Shown piece after piece: positions 28,790 to 40,011 of a stretch of DNA of 64,000 nucleotides. Source of the stretch: Phytophthora sp. 'mugwort' (Eukaryota > Oomycota > Peronosporomycetes > Peronosporales > Peronosporaceae); NCBI GenBank assembly GCA_033558025.1, contig JAUCEF010000011.1:3658001-3722000 (forward strand). Direction: 5' to 3'. The translations under genes were made by a program, and so were the position numbers. Within the stretch, counting starts at the first letter, position 1, and the number at the start of each line of letters is the position of its first letter. The notes beneath the pieces were generated by a model. That model did no database searches. It was not told the origin of the DNA and was given only the letters and a program-made list of their open reading frames with translations.

Positions 28790-30840
28790 CAGCGATACGC
28801 CCCGCATCCCATGCGTATCCAGCTTTTACGGTGCGGGTGCTCCGCCTGCATCACCGCCTCTCCTGCGTTATAATGCCATGGCGTGGTCGCATCCGGTTAT
28901 GCCAACGCAATGACATCATCGCTGTCGACGAGGTGAACACGTACGTTTCCCCGCTACGTCCCCATAAGAAGCCGCGGTTAGCTCCCCGGATGAAGAATGC
29001 GGTGCGCGATTGGGCCTGCTCAAGGTCTTCAGCCAGCAAGAATTTGGCGTTCGCTCATCCATCGCTTTGGCTTGTTCGAAGCCACCGCACCCTCTCTGTC
29101 GGTGGCCCAGCGCTTGTGCACCATTACGTTGCAAAACGTCTTGGTGGGAGCGATGTGCTGGCAGCCGTGCGTCTGGAGGTGAAGGAGTCGACGTTCACGG
29201 GCCAATAAGATGAAACGGCACTTTTCATGTTCACGTGGAACAACGACAGAGAGGACAGACCGATTGTGGGAAACGGATGTAATCAGCGGCCATTTGTGGT
29301 TGGAGTGACGACCAAACGGCTGCTGCGCCAAGCCGACCGGGGACCAGAATCGTTCATCTTACATGTGGACGCTACCTACAAGCTGACTCAAGTTGGCTAC
29401 CCCCCGGTGGTTGTCGTGGGTATTTCGGATCGGGCGAGGCAATTCCACCTGCTGGGTATATTTATCGTGTCCCAGGAACAGTAGTCTCAGTACACGGAAG
29501 TGCTGTCGATGCTCTGCCAAGTGTTCACAGCTGTGACTGGCAAGCCATTGCGAGTAGCCCGAGCAATGAGAGACGCTGACAAAGCGCAGTGGAACGCGTT
29601 GCATGATGTTTTCGGCGGCCCTGGCAAGTCTTTTTGATTTCTGGTGTTCTACTTTCACATCGCTAAGAAGATCTACGAAAAGACAAGGTCCTTAAGTTTA
29701 GCGTCGCTGCAATGGTTATTCGCCATATACACGAGCTGCACTTTTCCAGAAGTGATGACGCGTTTCAGGAACGTATGAGCGAGGTACTGGAAGAATGGGG
29801 CAAGTGGAACCAACTTGTGCATTTTAAGACATTCTTTTCCCGGGTGTGGTTGAATGATAGAGTGTGGTGTATCACTTGTCAAAACAAAAAGTGAATTTGC
29901 CACTACCAACAATCCCTGCGAAACCTACAATGTCGCCATCAAACGCGACATCACGCTGCGACGTAAACTCAAGATGGGCTAACTTCAGGACCAGTTCTTC
30001 ATCCTCTGTAGGGCAGAGAGCGTACGCATCCGTCTTTTCAAAACTGATGCAGCACCTGACGACCGACTTGTACGTCGCGAATGCCTGACACGTGCTGGCC
30101 TTCTCTTCTCTATGAGTCCACAGCACAACAGCATCGACTTTTTGCTGGGAAACGTTGGCACGGAGAACAGTCAGACGGTGAATGTGTTCGCAATCCACGC
30201 GACAAAAGGCTTCGGCATTGCAGACCGTCGTTCGAGCGAGGACTTACTTGTCACTGCCCAACTGGGTGTGGAGACCGCTCGGATGGAGCACCTGGGGATG
30301 CCGTCTAGGGGTGGGAGGCTGATGTTGCTGCTCGAACTTGAATTTGACGTGTGTGTTGGAAGCACGGACACATCTGGCTACGACGCGCTTGTGTACCGCG
30401 GTCCTAACAAGCGCAAACGCGTACAGCGTAGAGATCAAGCGGCTGGACGTCCACGTTTGTACGGTCCTGCACTTTCAAACGAGTAAGTACTACGCAAAAT
30501 GCCAAAGTAAAACAAACACATCATCTATGCATACCCTTTTCAGTCATATTTTCATTTGAGCAGCGCAGCCAAGTACAGCAGCTTTCCCTCGCCGGGTGGC
30601 AGCAACAAGGCGGGCAGCAGCAGCGAGGCTTCTCTTTTTTTGCGGGGGGGGGGGGGGGGGGGGCAGGTCGACGTTGACAGAAAGTGGTGCCCATGCAACT
30701 ATCACTACGCTTTTGGGGGTTGCTTGCACGTACTATTCGCGCTTCGAGTCGTGGATCATGTCGACAGCGGCGGGAGAGGAAATACTGGTCAGCATGGAAG
30801 AAGGCAAGCGATCTGCCGTTAGAACTACCTATCTGGGTGT
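28790..30840 (+). pseudogene. Mutator-like (MULE) transposase B, decayed
   Basis: Second MULE relic. Blocks in order: N-terminal Cys segment near 28800-28880 (RIQLLRCGCSACITASP), DDE start near 29355-29460 (HVDATYKLTQVGYPP, first catalytic Asp retained), second acidic block near 29560-29610 (RDADKAQWNALHDVFGG), a TNNPCETYNVAIKRDI block near 29900-29955, and a SWIM zinc finger near 30680-30740 (CPCNYHYAFGGCLHVLFAL, C-x-C…C-x-H complete). At least five in-frame stops and several frameshifts break it. A run of 20 G interrupts the segment just before the SWIM finger. It retains different catalytic residues from MULE A, so the two decayed independently. Confidence 0.85.
30644..30663. repeat. poly-G run (20 G)
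   Basis: Uninterrupted run of 20 guanines immediately before the SWIM-finger segment of MULE B. Confidence 0.95.
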
Positions 30841-30859
30841 CGCCCACGCCTGGTAGGCA

Positions 30860-31970
30860 CCGCGCTGAGTTTGGAGTGACCCAGCATAAATCAGACGTCC
30901 GGAGTGCGCATGCGAGCCGCGCATCATGCCATGCCGACGTGTACTATACTGCAGCACCAGCGGCTTTGACCCTTATATCTCTAGAAGGGTAGGTAGTTCG
31001 CATCATTCAACATAGGGCTGCCGAATCTAGTATTCGAGATAGGCGCCGTCTAGTATCAGCTAGGGATTTCGAGATCAGCATATCCTCGGTTGCACAGGGT
31101 AGCTAGCAACAAATACCTGCACGTGCAATACCTTGCTTCGTATAATGCAGCCTCGGTCATGCGCTGGACCCTGCTGTAGACTGCCCTTGTTGGAATCGCT
31201 TCCAGTACACTGCCGCCATGTGATATACGTGCTAGGATTGTGTCCATGTAGCTAGAAGGTTAGCTGCGTATAACCCGTGCGAGGATCGGTCAGCAACTCA
31301 GCTGTAAACGAGTATTCATGCATGTGAGAATATGAAGTAGGTCAGCACTATCAGAAAGTCACATACTCGGTGTGTGAAAGCTGCATTGCATTCATAGTGC
31401 GTAGCCCTGGGCTCCGTTAGCGTGTTCCCTCAATTCCGTCCATCACTCGTCACACGCGCACTTGAACAAAATATCATCTCCGTAGCTAACAGTAAGCTGG
31501 GTGTCAGGCTTCACATCTTTATCATGACAGCCAGCACCTTGACGCTAGCCCGGTTTGCATCTCGACGAAGGCAACGTTAGGATCGCATGAATGGCTGATG
31601 AATCGTGTTGTAAAGCCACATGTGAGAACCTCGATATACACGAACTTCTTTCTCACCGACTTTGCGTGTAGCAGCATGGCGTATCCGCTATTCTGCTTCA
31701 GGGTTGCTGCAAGCCGCCTTCAGACCGCAGCAATCGGGAGTACAGTAAATTGCAAGTGCAGCATTTCGGCACGTATCCATAAAGCAATCACCAAAGCACT
31801 TGCATTTTTCTCCATCACCAATGTCGGGTACACAATTCCCGCGGGTATATCGCACTCTACAATGCTCTCTACGTCAGCCAGCCACGCGACTTCCTCCAAG
31901 TGATGACGATCGTCCTCACTGGCTTCCTCGTAGTTCGGCCGTCGCGCATGCGATGACCGCCAGTCGCTCT
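30860..31970. other. no gene recognised
   Basis: Short frames only, with frequent stops on both strands. Weak continuity of minus-strand frames with the broken ORF at 32-33 kb suggests decayed coding sequence, but no motif supports it. Confidence 0.35.
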
Positions 31971-32120
31971 TTCACTCATGGCAGATGCAATATTTCTTTC
32001 GCCCTTTTCGCCTTCAGCGTCCTAGCATGATAGATCTGGGTGCCGCTACGGGTGATCGCACATTTCCTTGAGCGGGGCACATGCCAGTTTCCAGGTCGTT
32101 TCTTCGCCTGGTGTCGGATT

Positions 32121-33120
32121 TTAGCGCGGCAAAGCCGAGTCGGTATGGTTTTGATATTCATGGGCTGCAACCAGGTCACGGTCACTGGGTGTGTCCACAT
32201 CAGGTACCATAGGTTTCTCGCTATTCGCACACATTTCCTCACGTGGGCAAGGTGTGTTAGACCCCGCCAATACTACTTCCGTTAGCTGTGCCATCCCCGC
32301 CGAAGACACTGCGGTACTGGCCCTTGGCGAACAATAACAGCCGCATGCGAAATCTCCAAGTCATCCCCAGACTGCTGCGAGCAGTTGAAATCGTTTTTCT
32401 CACGTGGGCAAAGTGAGTCAGCCCCCACTTGTCCTGGTTCCGCAAGCTGTAGCATCGCCGATGAAGGTGCCACCACGCTTGTCCTTGGCGAACGATCAAC
32501 AGCCGCATGCGAAATTTCCAAGTCATCCCCCGACCACTGCGAGCTGGTGAGATCGATTTTCTCACGCGCAAGTCCATCCTGACGCATAGTAGCCTCGACG
32601 GCTTGCTGAATTGCACCAGAAAGAGCTGCGTTAAGCATACTTGCGCGGCTGGGGGCATTGCAAATCCCATTTACCAACCTGTACGAACGCAATCTGCGCC
32701 ACTTGGTGCTGTCCTCTCGGACAGGTTGCAAGAATTGTCGGCCCGCCGCTTTATCATCAACTACAGCAGCAATGTTTCACCAGTGTCGACAGCGATCGGT
32801 GACGCGTCGCCCTCGGCCTCGTCAGTGCGTTGGACCACGCTAATCCGATATCCGCATTGGTCGCCCCACACAAATGCCATCGAGAAATACTCGATTGTCT
32901 CACCTGCGCGGAGGGTCTCTGGGGGAAGCTCAGACGCGCTTAGTGGTGGCATCTTCTTCCTGCTAATGCTGACGCAGCGGCCTAGCCGTGGCTCGAGAGG
33001 ATCGCGTTCTGCCCGGCCGTTGGGCAAGCCACTCCAGCTACCTTCTTGCAACACTCGCACCGCCTGCACCGGCGTGCTGCCTATCTCCCTCACGGCCTTG
33101 GGAGCGCCGTTTTGTGGCAA
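32121..33120 (-). pseudogene. broken ORF with ~54-residue internal repeats, unknown family
   Basis: Minus-strand frames at 33120-32761, 32731-32282 and 32309-32121 look like parts of one decayed coding sequence. The first frame has a plausible globular composition (ETIEYFSMAFVWGDQCGYRI). The next contains repeated units beginning PREK-D-…SGDDLEISHAAV; the second unit is cut by a frameshift and a third degenerate unit (PREEMCANSEKP…) continues in the other frame. I do not recognise the family. It could be the accessory ORF of a transposon, since it lies between a MULE and a gypsy fragment. There is no intact start or stop pair. Confidence 0.45.
32239..32575. repeat. tandem repeat, ~161-bp unit, two copies plus partial third
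   Basis: Units start at CTCACGTGGGCAAGGTG (32239) and TCACGTGGGCAAAGTG (32400), with a degraded third start near 32560 (CTCACGCGCAAG). The distal half of each unit is best conserved (CAACAGCCGCATGCGAAAT or CAATAACAGCCGCATGCGA, then TCCAAGTCATCCCC). The period is about 161 bp, close to 54 codons, matching the internal protein repeat. Confidence 0.75.
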
Positions 33121-33439
33121 CCCAAAGGAGAAAGGCCTGCTTCACACGTACTCTCGCTGCGTTAATGTGGTGCAACTACGGTGTTGGTCAGATTCATACG
33201 TGCGATTATAAGGTTTTCTCTTGATCAACTGGCTGAACAATGGAGAGCTTTGCACCGCAGATCATCTGTCGGTACAGAACTATTGTACAGTCGGCTGGAA
33301 TCTATTGTTTTGGACCATTGAAAGTTGATACGTGATTTGACATTTTGTTGTTTCAAAACGCTGACTAGGTCCTCTTCCCTAGTGTGCGGATTCAGTAAGT
33401 CCGCCACTATTCGTTCATGATTCAGCAAGTTTGCCAGAT

Positions 33440-34455
33440 AATGTCATCCACTCGATCAGCGGGTAAGCGCGATAACCAATTAATATATCCCATCGTCATT
33501 CATGGCTTGTGATGCAACCTGAATTTACACAGTCGACAGTTTCATCGCCCACCGTGCCAATTTCGCATCAGTGTTTCGGTTGTCCGGGCTGAAGTCCACG
33601 TCATAGCTTGGTGACGCGTGTATAAGTCGCACTCAAGTTTGTCTAGCTAGGAACGTAATGACCTGGTCGCCCAGACCACACTCCAGCACCCAATCCCCAA
33701 AATGGCGTCTTGCTTTGTGATCCAGTTCTTCTGCGATCCGGTCAACAACTTGCTGGTGTAAGCCACGATACGGCTGCGACCGTCCTATTCCTGCATAAGG
33801 CACACCCAATCAACAAAAAGATTAGTCCTTCGCTTAGAATCAGAATGCACCAAAATCGGAGGCTTCACTTGAGCTGGCTTGATCTGACGGAATGCACTCC
33901 CACAGACTTCACCCCTATAAGGTGTGTCCATGACCTTCCAACCGTTCCAGCGCAGCTGATAACAGAACATACACCCAGAATTTAGAGTCGTAAGTAGCTC
34001 GTAAACCCCAAGCAAGATTGTAGCCCGTGTACGTCTCGAGGTCTCTGCACGTTCATCATTGCATTCAGTTTCACAAGGCCTGGTAAGATACCAGACGGAG
34101 TCACTACATAGCTCAAGAAAGCTACCTTGCTCCCAAGGGACACTTCTTCATTTCAGCTTGAACCCCGCTTTTATGATCCGAGGCAGCACTTGCCGAACAC
34201 GCACGAAGTATGCCGGAAAGTCTTTATTGAATATCACACAATCACACAGGTCCTATAGGTAGATCAAACAAACGCCCCACTTCACGTGGACCAGGACGGC
34301 CCCAAAAGTCGCTAGCAGGCCGGCACCGCGGTTGCAAAGCCCAAAGGGCATCACCAACTATTCGTACATGCCATACTGGCAGCTAAACACCTCTTTGGAC
34401 ACACAATATTTACCTCCAGTAGCTAGACGCGATATCCATCGTTGAAAATCGTTCT
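33440..34455 (-). mobile_element. Ty3/gypsy fragment, lineage 2 (RT to RNase H)
   Basis: Decayed gypsy pol read leftwards. Blocks: RFSTMDIASSYW near 34450-34410 (RT), a 'MPFGL'-like segment near 34340, VCLIYL-type YxDD region near 34270, SKVAFLSYVVTPSGILPGLVKL near 34120-34060, KPPILVHSDSKRRTNLFVD near 33870-33800 (RNase H start) and NRNTDAKLARWAMKL near 33595-33540. Numerous stops. Its RT sequence type differs from that of the element in the arm it abuts, so the join at ~34455-34504 is between two gypsy lineages. Confidence 0.75.
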
Positions 34456-34503
34456 ACCATATATAAGGCGCTGGGCAGCATATAACCCGCCATGTTGTAA
34501 AAC

Positions 34504-37254
34504 AACAGGACATTCTTGCGCGGAATTAGTGGCAGTGACGGTACCGTCTCACTGTTCGGCTTACGGAAAGCTTGAACTAGACGCCACTTCCCGTTCAGTT
34601 TACGAAAGCAGAAGGTGGGCGCCGAGCCTTGGACTCACGCACCGTGCTGGCCTTCGCATTCGCGGCGAAGATAGCATCAAGGACCTCGCACTGCTCGCAC
34701 GATAGAGGCCATTGTCTCGTGACACAATACTTTGTGCCTGGCACGAGGTCGTTCTCATGTCTGAGTCCCCGATCGGGTGGGAGTTTGGACGGCACGCTCC
34801 TTAAACGCTTGTAAGAGAGGTTACACGGGATCCTATGGGTTCTTCAGAATTTCAGAAGCATAGCGAGCGGCACGCCGCTTCTTGATGCCCTCCAAGCACC
34901 TCGTCCACGACGGACGAAAAGTTCAACCCTTCGGGAGTTGGCTCAGGACGTATTAGGACCAACTCATCGATCTGGCCAGACTTCAGTCGACCAAGGAGGC
35001 ATCTAGCAGGACTTCCACGGGATTCAGAAGTCATGGCACTTCGGGCAGCGGTTCCAGGTGGATACCGCTCGTCTTCACGCGGCGTCCCGTCACGCCATGA
35101 GCACGTGATAGTTCTCGGGGATCGTTGTGGGACTTGAGTGCTCCTCTCTAAGCCAGCCTCAGTGGCCTAGGAATGGTATTCCACCTCCCCTCATGCAGGG
35201 GTTCTGGCGCGACCTGGCGTGGAGATTTGTAACCCACACTCAGGGAATCCTGATCGCCCCAAAGTCTCGGAGCCAGCCTGCTCTATGCGGTTCTCCGTTA
35301 CCCGCACCTTCGCGTGGAACTATGTTACCCATGTCAAGGCGAGTGTGACGCCGTCCTTGGCAGCCCGGTCCGTCGGTGTGCAAGCGGTACTTCGTTACCC
35401 GCTCCATTGTGTGGAACTAGGTAACATGCACCGAAGGTAGCCTCCTCGGTAGACTGAGCCGTCGGTACTGCACCGATGCCCTGTTATCCGCTTGTGGACC
35501 AAAGTTACCCACCTGGAATGTGTCCGTCGACAATTCCACTGTCGCAGCGCCGGGGTGCGGCGACTATGAGCACTGAGACGCGCTAACGTGACAATATCGT
35601 TCTCCTAGTCGCCGCACACCGGCCCACACAGGCCCTCTGTCTTGTGGATGCGCGTATCCAGCTCGAGGCGGAAAGCCCTGTTCACTGACATAGCCTTCGG
35701 CGGCCCACGAACAATGCTCGCAGTAAACGAGGTTTCGCGACCTGTTGCGATACTTCTCGCACCTGCTTTCGGGGGAGCGTCTGTTACGGTGGCGACTCCC
35801 ATATCTTCATATAAATCCTTGGCACCCTGCATGTTGTCCTGTCGTCTGACAGAGGTGAGAACATGGCTGACTTTTGCTCCGTCAGAGGCAGGAGGATTTC
35901 TAGTCCCTATGGCTTTCCCTCGGCATTCGATCCACGGCTCGTGCTTTTCAAGATACGGCATGCCGAGGATCAAGTCTTACGTGTTCATATCCAGGACGAT
36001 GGATGACCCAGAGCTGCCAAGTCTTCGAACTTACCGACGACCATGCGAATCTTGAGCACCTTGATTGTTTTGCGTTCAGCCAGTCTCATCGCGTTCCCCG
36101 TGCTCCAGCGTAGCGCATCCGAGAACTTGTCGCTATCCCTCGCAATACTCCGGCGTCTAGCAAAGTTCCTAGACGCCCCAGAGGCAATTAAGGCCTTCGT
36201 GGTATTTTTGTATCTCCGCACACTCTCATGTACTACCATCAACCCTCCGCTGTTCTTCTCCAATTTGAGAGAGCATACTATCTCAGAGGCTAAGCCTTCG
36301 CGATGCGCACCACCCTCACACCCGTCGTGAAAGACTTATATCCCCCCGCCTACTGGTGTCTTGCTTTCCCCTGTCCCCTCCGTCGCGGCTTTCTGCCAGC
36401 GACCTTGGGACCTTTTGGGCCTGTGGAAGCAACAACTTTCTTGTCCTCCGGCAGGAAAGGCACGTTGCATATGTCCAAGCTTACCATATCTGTAGCACCA
36501 GATATTACTCTGTTCTGCCGTATCCAAATCCATTGGCACCGGGCCAGAGCTGACGAATGTTAGCTCATCGTTGGAGTACGAATCTGGCGTTGGCTGTACT
36601 CCAATTAAAAGAGCAAGTTAAAACGTTGCCTCCAGCGTCGAGGGAACACGGAACAGCGGTGTGTGTGCCGGGAAACCAGAATGCCTTCTATGAAGACCGT
36701 GACCTTTGCTGTCTTCTGCCAGCGGGTTGCCTACCAGAGATGCTGCCATTCTATGCATCTCCTGCACATACTCGTGCAAGTCACGCGTCCCTAGTTTGCA
36801 AACTAAGAAGCGTGACCTCTGGCGACACTAGATGTTTGCCAGCAAGAAGGTGGCACGTAATTGTTTCCACTAACTGCGTTCAGGATGTGACACATCCTTG
36901 GAAAGGTGTAGGTCTAACTTTTAGCTGTGCCATAAAGCTTCGAAAGCGCGATAGCGACGCGAAGCCGCTCGTGCCATAAAGCTTCGAAAGCGCAATAGCG
37001 ATGCGAAGCCGCTCGTCCGATATAGACCAGCACTCATTGCGATCTCTCCTTCTCGGACTTAGAAATGGAGGATATATCCTTGCCTTCAAAAACATGGACA
37101 GTCAGTCGCAAGATGCTTAGTCCAGGAGACTTCGGCTGAGCCGCGGGTGCCTGTAGGCTACCCTGAATGCCGGCAATCAGCCCACGTTCATACGTGCCGA
37201 ATGCATCCACTCCCGCTTGGAGTCATCCAAGTGAGGAAACTCACTGCGTTCCAT
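34504..37254 (-). mobile_element. Ty3/gypsy element, lineage 1, left-arm copy (gag-protease-RT start)
   Basis: Mirror of 47742-50492. It holds the gag start (MERSEFPHLDD), the degenerate zinc knuckle, the protease and the beginning of the RT, then ends at the arm boundary, where lineage 2 takes over. It lacks RNase H and integrase of its own lineage, unlike the right copy. Confidence 0.75.
36928..37015 (-). repeat. 44-bp tandem duplication (left arm)
   Basis: Mirror of 47981-48068: two adjacent 44-bp units differing at two positions, inside the gag region of the gypsy element. Present in both arms, so it arose before the arms were duplicated. Confidence 0.9.
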
Positions 37255-38671
37255 TGTGGTTGTTTCTAGAGTCACAAAGGATTCAGGTAATCAAATCTAC
37301 CCGCGTAAGCGTGGGCTGACTACAAGTGCTACCAAGTGTGGCGGGGACACGCAGCACCTGCGGGAGGAAGTGTGTTGTGTGACCAGTGAACGGCAGTTCA
37401 CGTGTTCCCTGGTCTGAGGAGGACCAGTTACAAAACAAAGGTAGATTTAAGAACGAATATATTTATAGATAACTTAGCGTGGCCTGCAATACAAACTATA
37501 ACGGCATCTACTGTAGAGAGCTGCCAATTGGGTGGCTCTAAGAAAAACTGGTACAGCGTACCCATAATGTTGATCCAGATTGCAGTGGAGTTGTTCACGC
37601 CACTTGGCACCGCTGAAGAGTGGCACGTTACTCTTCATCTAACCCCGATACAGGGACGCTTTCGGGGGCTGCGGCACGTCACCAGCATACTGACAACAGC
37701 TTTGCAGATCTAGCTCGGTCCGCTAAACTGGACCGGTGTCAAGTTTGCAAATGGGTGCCTTCCAAAACCGCATAAGACTGTTTTAGCGACTTTATATTAT
37801 CACTGGTTTGCGAACCACACTTAGATGATAAAAAAAACACGACATGTCGAGTGTTTTTAAAACGACTACCACCAAAACGACTATAAAAATAAAACCTATG
37901 GCCTGTCAGATAAGCCGCATCGATCATGTTTTTGGTTTGATTAATGATTTTGGTGTGGGACAATCCATTGGATGCAAAATTCATGAAGTTTTGTCTATTT
38001 TTATAGGTGTAGAGGCATGAACACCCCTGTAGCTGCAATGGGGCATATCTCGAGAATTTTGCATCCTTCCTGCAGACTCTGACTGTCCATGCTGCATGTA
38101 TCGTCCTGGACGCGTTGAAAAGAGGCAGGACTCAAAAGATCTACTCAGGGCGCTGTTGAAGAACGGCGGCGCCTGATATCACCTTGGGCTGCTAACGAGT
38201 CCTGATCAATCGTCGTATGATGGAGACGTGGTTTAAAAGGGTTCCGTGTGAGTCCATACAAACTATTTAATGCGGTTGTAGGAACGGGGCGCTATTAAAC
38301 GCGGGATAACGCCGTGTAATAAAGGCATGTGTTGCTCTGCCATCAAGCCTCATCACATTTTCGGATTACACTATAGTTCTGTATAGAAGGTATCCCATCT
38401 TCTTTCACTCCCGAAGACCGATGGCATCGCGATCTTGGGCGATGCTTGCTAAGGCAGTCGCTGCGCTCCTGCGAGGAAAAGATTCTAAGTTCGGCCCGCT
38501 ACAGTGCTCGGCTCGCTGGAAAGCTCCGCGCTGGGCCCGACTCCGCAAATACCGAGCGGGTTGCTGCGCTACGCGCGCTCGCAAATGCTCTCCTCCGTTG
38601 GCTTTTATGTGACTTTCAACCCCTCTATTTTAGATGGGACACAAGTCACTCTCTCTAATTAATTGTTTAAC

Positions 38672-38830
38672 CGATTTCGGTTGGTGTAGTGGTCAGACCA
38701 CAGACTTCGGGACCGGGAGGTTGTGAGTTCGGGTCCCTGAGTGGACAAGACTTTCGGCTGGAGTAGAGCAGGGTCAATAGTGTACTTGTAATAAACCGAC
38801 CCGATAGCACGCGCTTGACATGACTTACAC
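38672..38830 (+). mobile_element. tRNA-derived SINE, left-arm copy
   Basis: The tRNA-like head has an A-box (TGGTGTAGTGG, 38682-38692) and B-box (AGTTCGGGTCCC, 38726-38737), followed by a tRNA-unrelated body (ACTTTCGGCTGGAGTAGAGC …). This is the organisation of the tRNA-related SINEs known from Phytophthora. The base at 38706 differs from the right-arm copy. Confidence 0.65.
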
Positions 38831-39040
38831 ACCAATAGTTGAGGTTTAAAAAAATGTTCTAATTAATTGTTTGATTGCACCATTTTTATCACATTAAACA
38901 ATTCGATTTTTACCTGATATTAGGGTTAACACGGTTGGAAAGCATGTTTCAGCAGCCAATCAGATTAACCTTCGTGTCCTGTCCATTTCAAATCAAACCG
39001 ACCGGAAAAAACCGGAAGGTTTAAGCAAGAAGCGAACATT

Positions 39041-39670
39041 TTATATGATTGGTGGACTGATCCTGCTAGCATAGTGAAATTGAGTGGTGCCAGCAACTTC
39101 AGCAAGCACGACTTGCCGATTCATGTCACGCGCATTTCCGAGATGATTAACGAGAGGTGGGGTGTCGAAGAAGAGTATGTGGTGATAGATTTCTTGTCTA
39201 CGCACCTCGAGCAGTACACTAAGGGGGTCAAAAACAAAGTTGAGAGCGCTGCAGCTGTTCTCCCCCAGAAAGTGTCCACTCAAGTGAAGTCTAAGTGCAT
39301 CGAACTCGAGAGCTCTTACAAGACATACAAGGGCAAGCTGAGCCGCTCTGGCTTTGGTGTTAAGACACCGACCCAGCGAGCAAGCACACACAGGATCATG
39401 CTCGATGCGTTGAAGCAAAACTACGAACGTCCTTCTGCTCATGCGCAGATCGCGCCAAGCTCTCATTGCGTCGGTCAGGAATATTCTCCTCGTAGTCCAG
39501 TGGGCAGCTTTGATGACTCTTGAACGCATCAAATATCGACACGAGGCAATGACATCGTGGAAGAGGCCCTCGTCGCTGTCCTCTGCAGCGCTGCCATCGT
39601 CCTCAATCAGCTGTACCACAGCTGAGAGCTCTAGGTGCTGTAGCAACACCGCACGCAGGCTTCTTGTCAT
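39041..39670 (-). pseudogene. Harbinger/PIF-like transposase, truncated (left arm)
   Basis: Mirror of 45326-45955, identical; see that entry for the motifs. Confidence 0.45.
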
Positions 39671-40011
39671 CGAGCACGTCGCCCACGTCGCTTTGCTGCT
39701 CTGGAAGTGTTTGACACACAACCAAATAAAACACAGCGCGAATTTCTGCACGCTGCAGGAGCTCTCACAGTTGGAATGCGAAGGTTTGAATGGATTTAAC
39801 CTTTTATGGAGGTTTTGGAAGGCACATTGCGTCGAATAGCAATAACAGTTTGTAGCATTTCTATCATACTTTAATATTTTCAATCGTTGCTGAGTGATTG
39901 CATATCAATAGATATAAAAGCACTGTACTGTATTTAAAAACTCTAATCCTCCCCACAAAAAAAATATGATATGCCGGCACCACCAACCAAGCTGCGGCTC
40001 AGTTTCTCGGT

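Larger units (their letters stand above)
37755..39825 (-). mobile_element. TIR transposon, left-arm copy
   Basis: Bounded by perfect 15-bp inverted repeats GTGCCTTCCAAAACC (37755-37769) and its complement (39811-39825); weaker similarity (CATAA) continues inward. The 2.07-kb interior carries a Harbinger-like transposase remnant next to the right TIR and a tRNA-derived SINE. I could not settle the target-site duplication. Confidence 0.65.

Noticed and set aside
36928..37015. CRISPR-like array
   Set aside because: Only two adjacent units with no spacers; a simple tandem duplication in gag.
38672..38745. Functional tRNA gene
   Set aside because: Has pol III boxes but no consistent acceptor and anticodon stems, and a SINE-type body follows.
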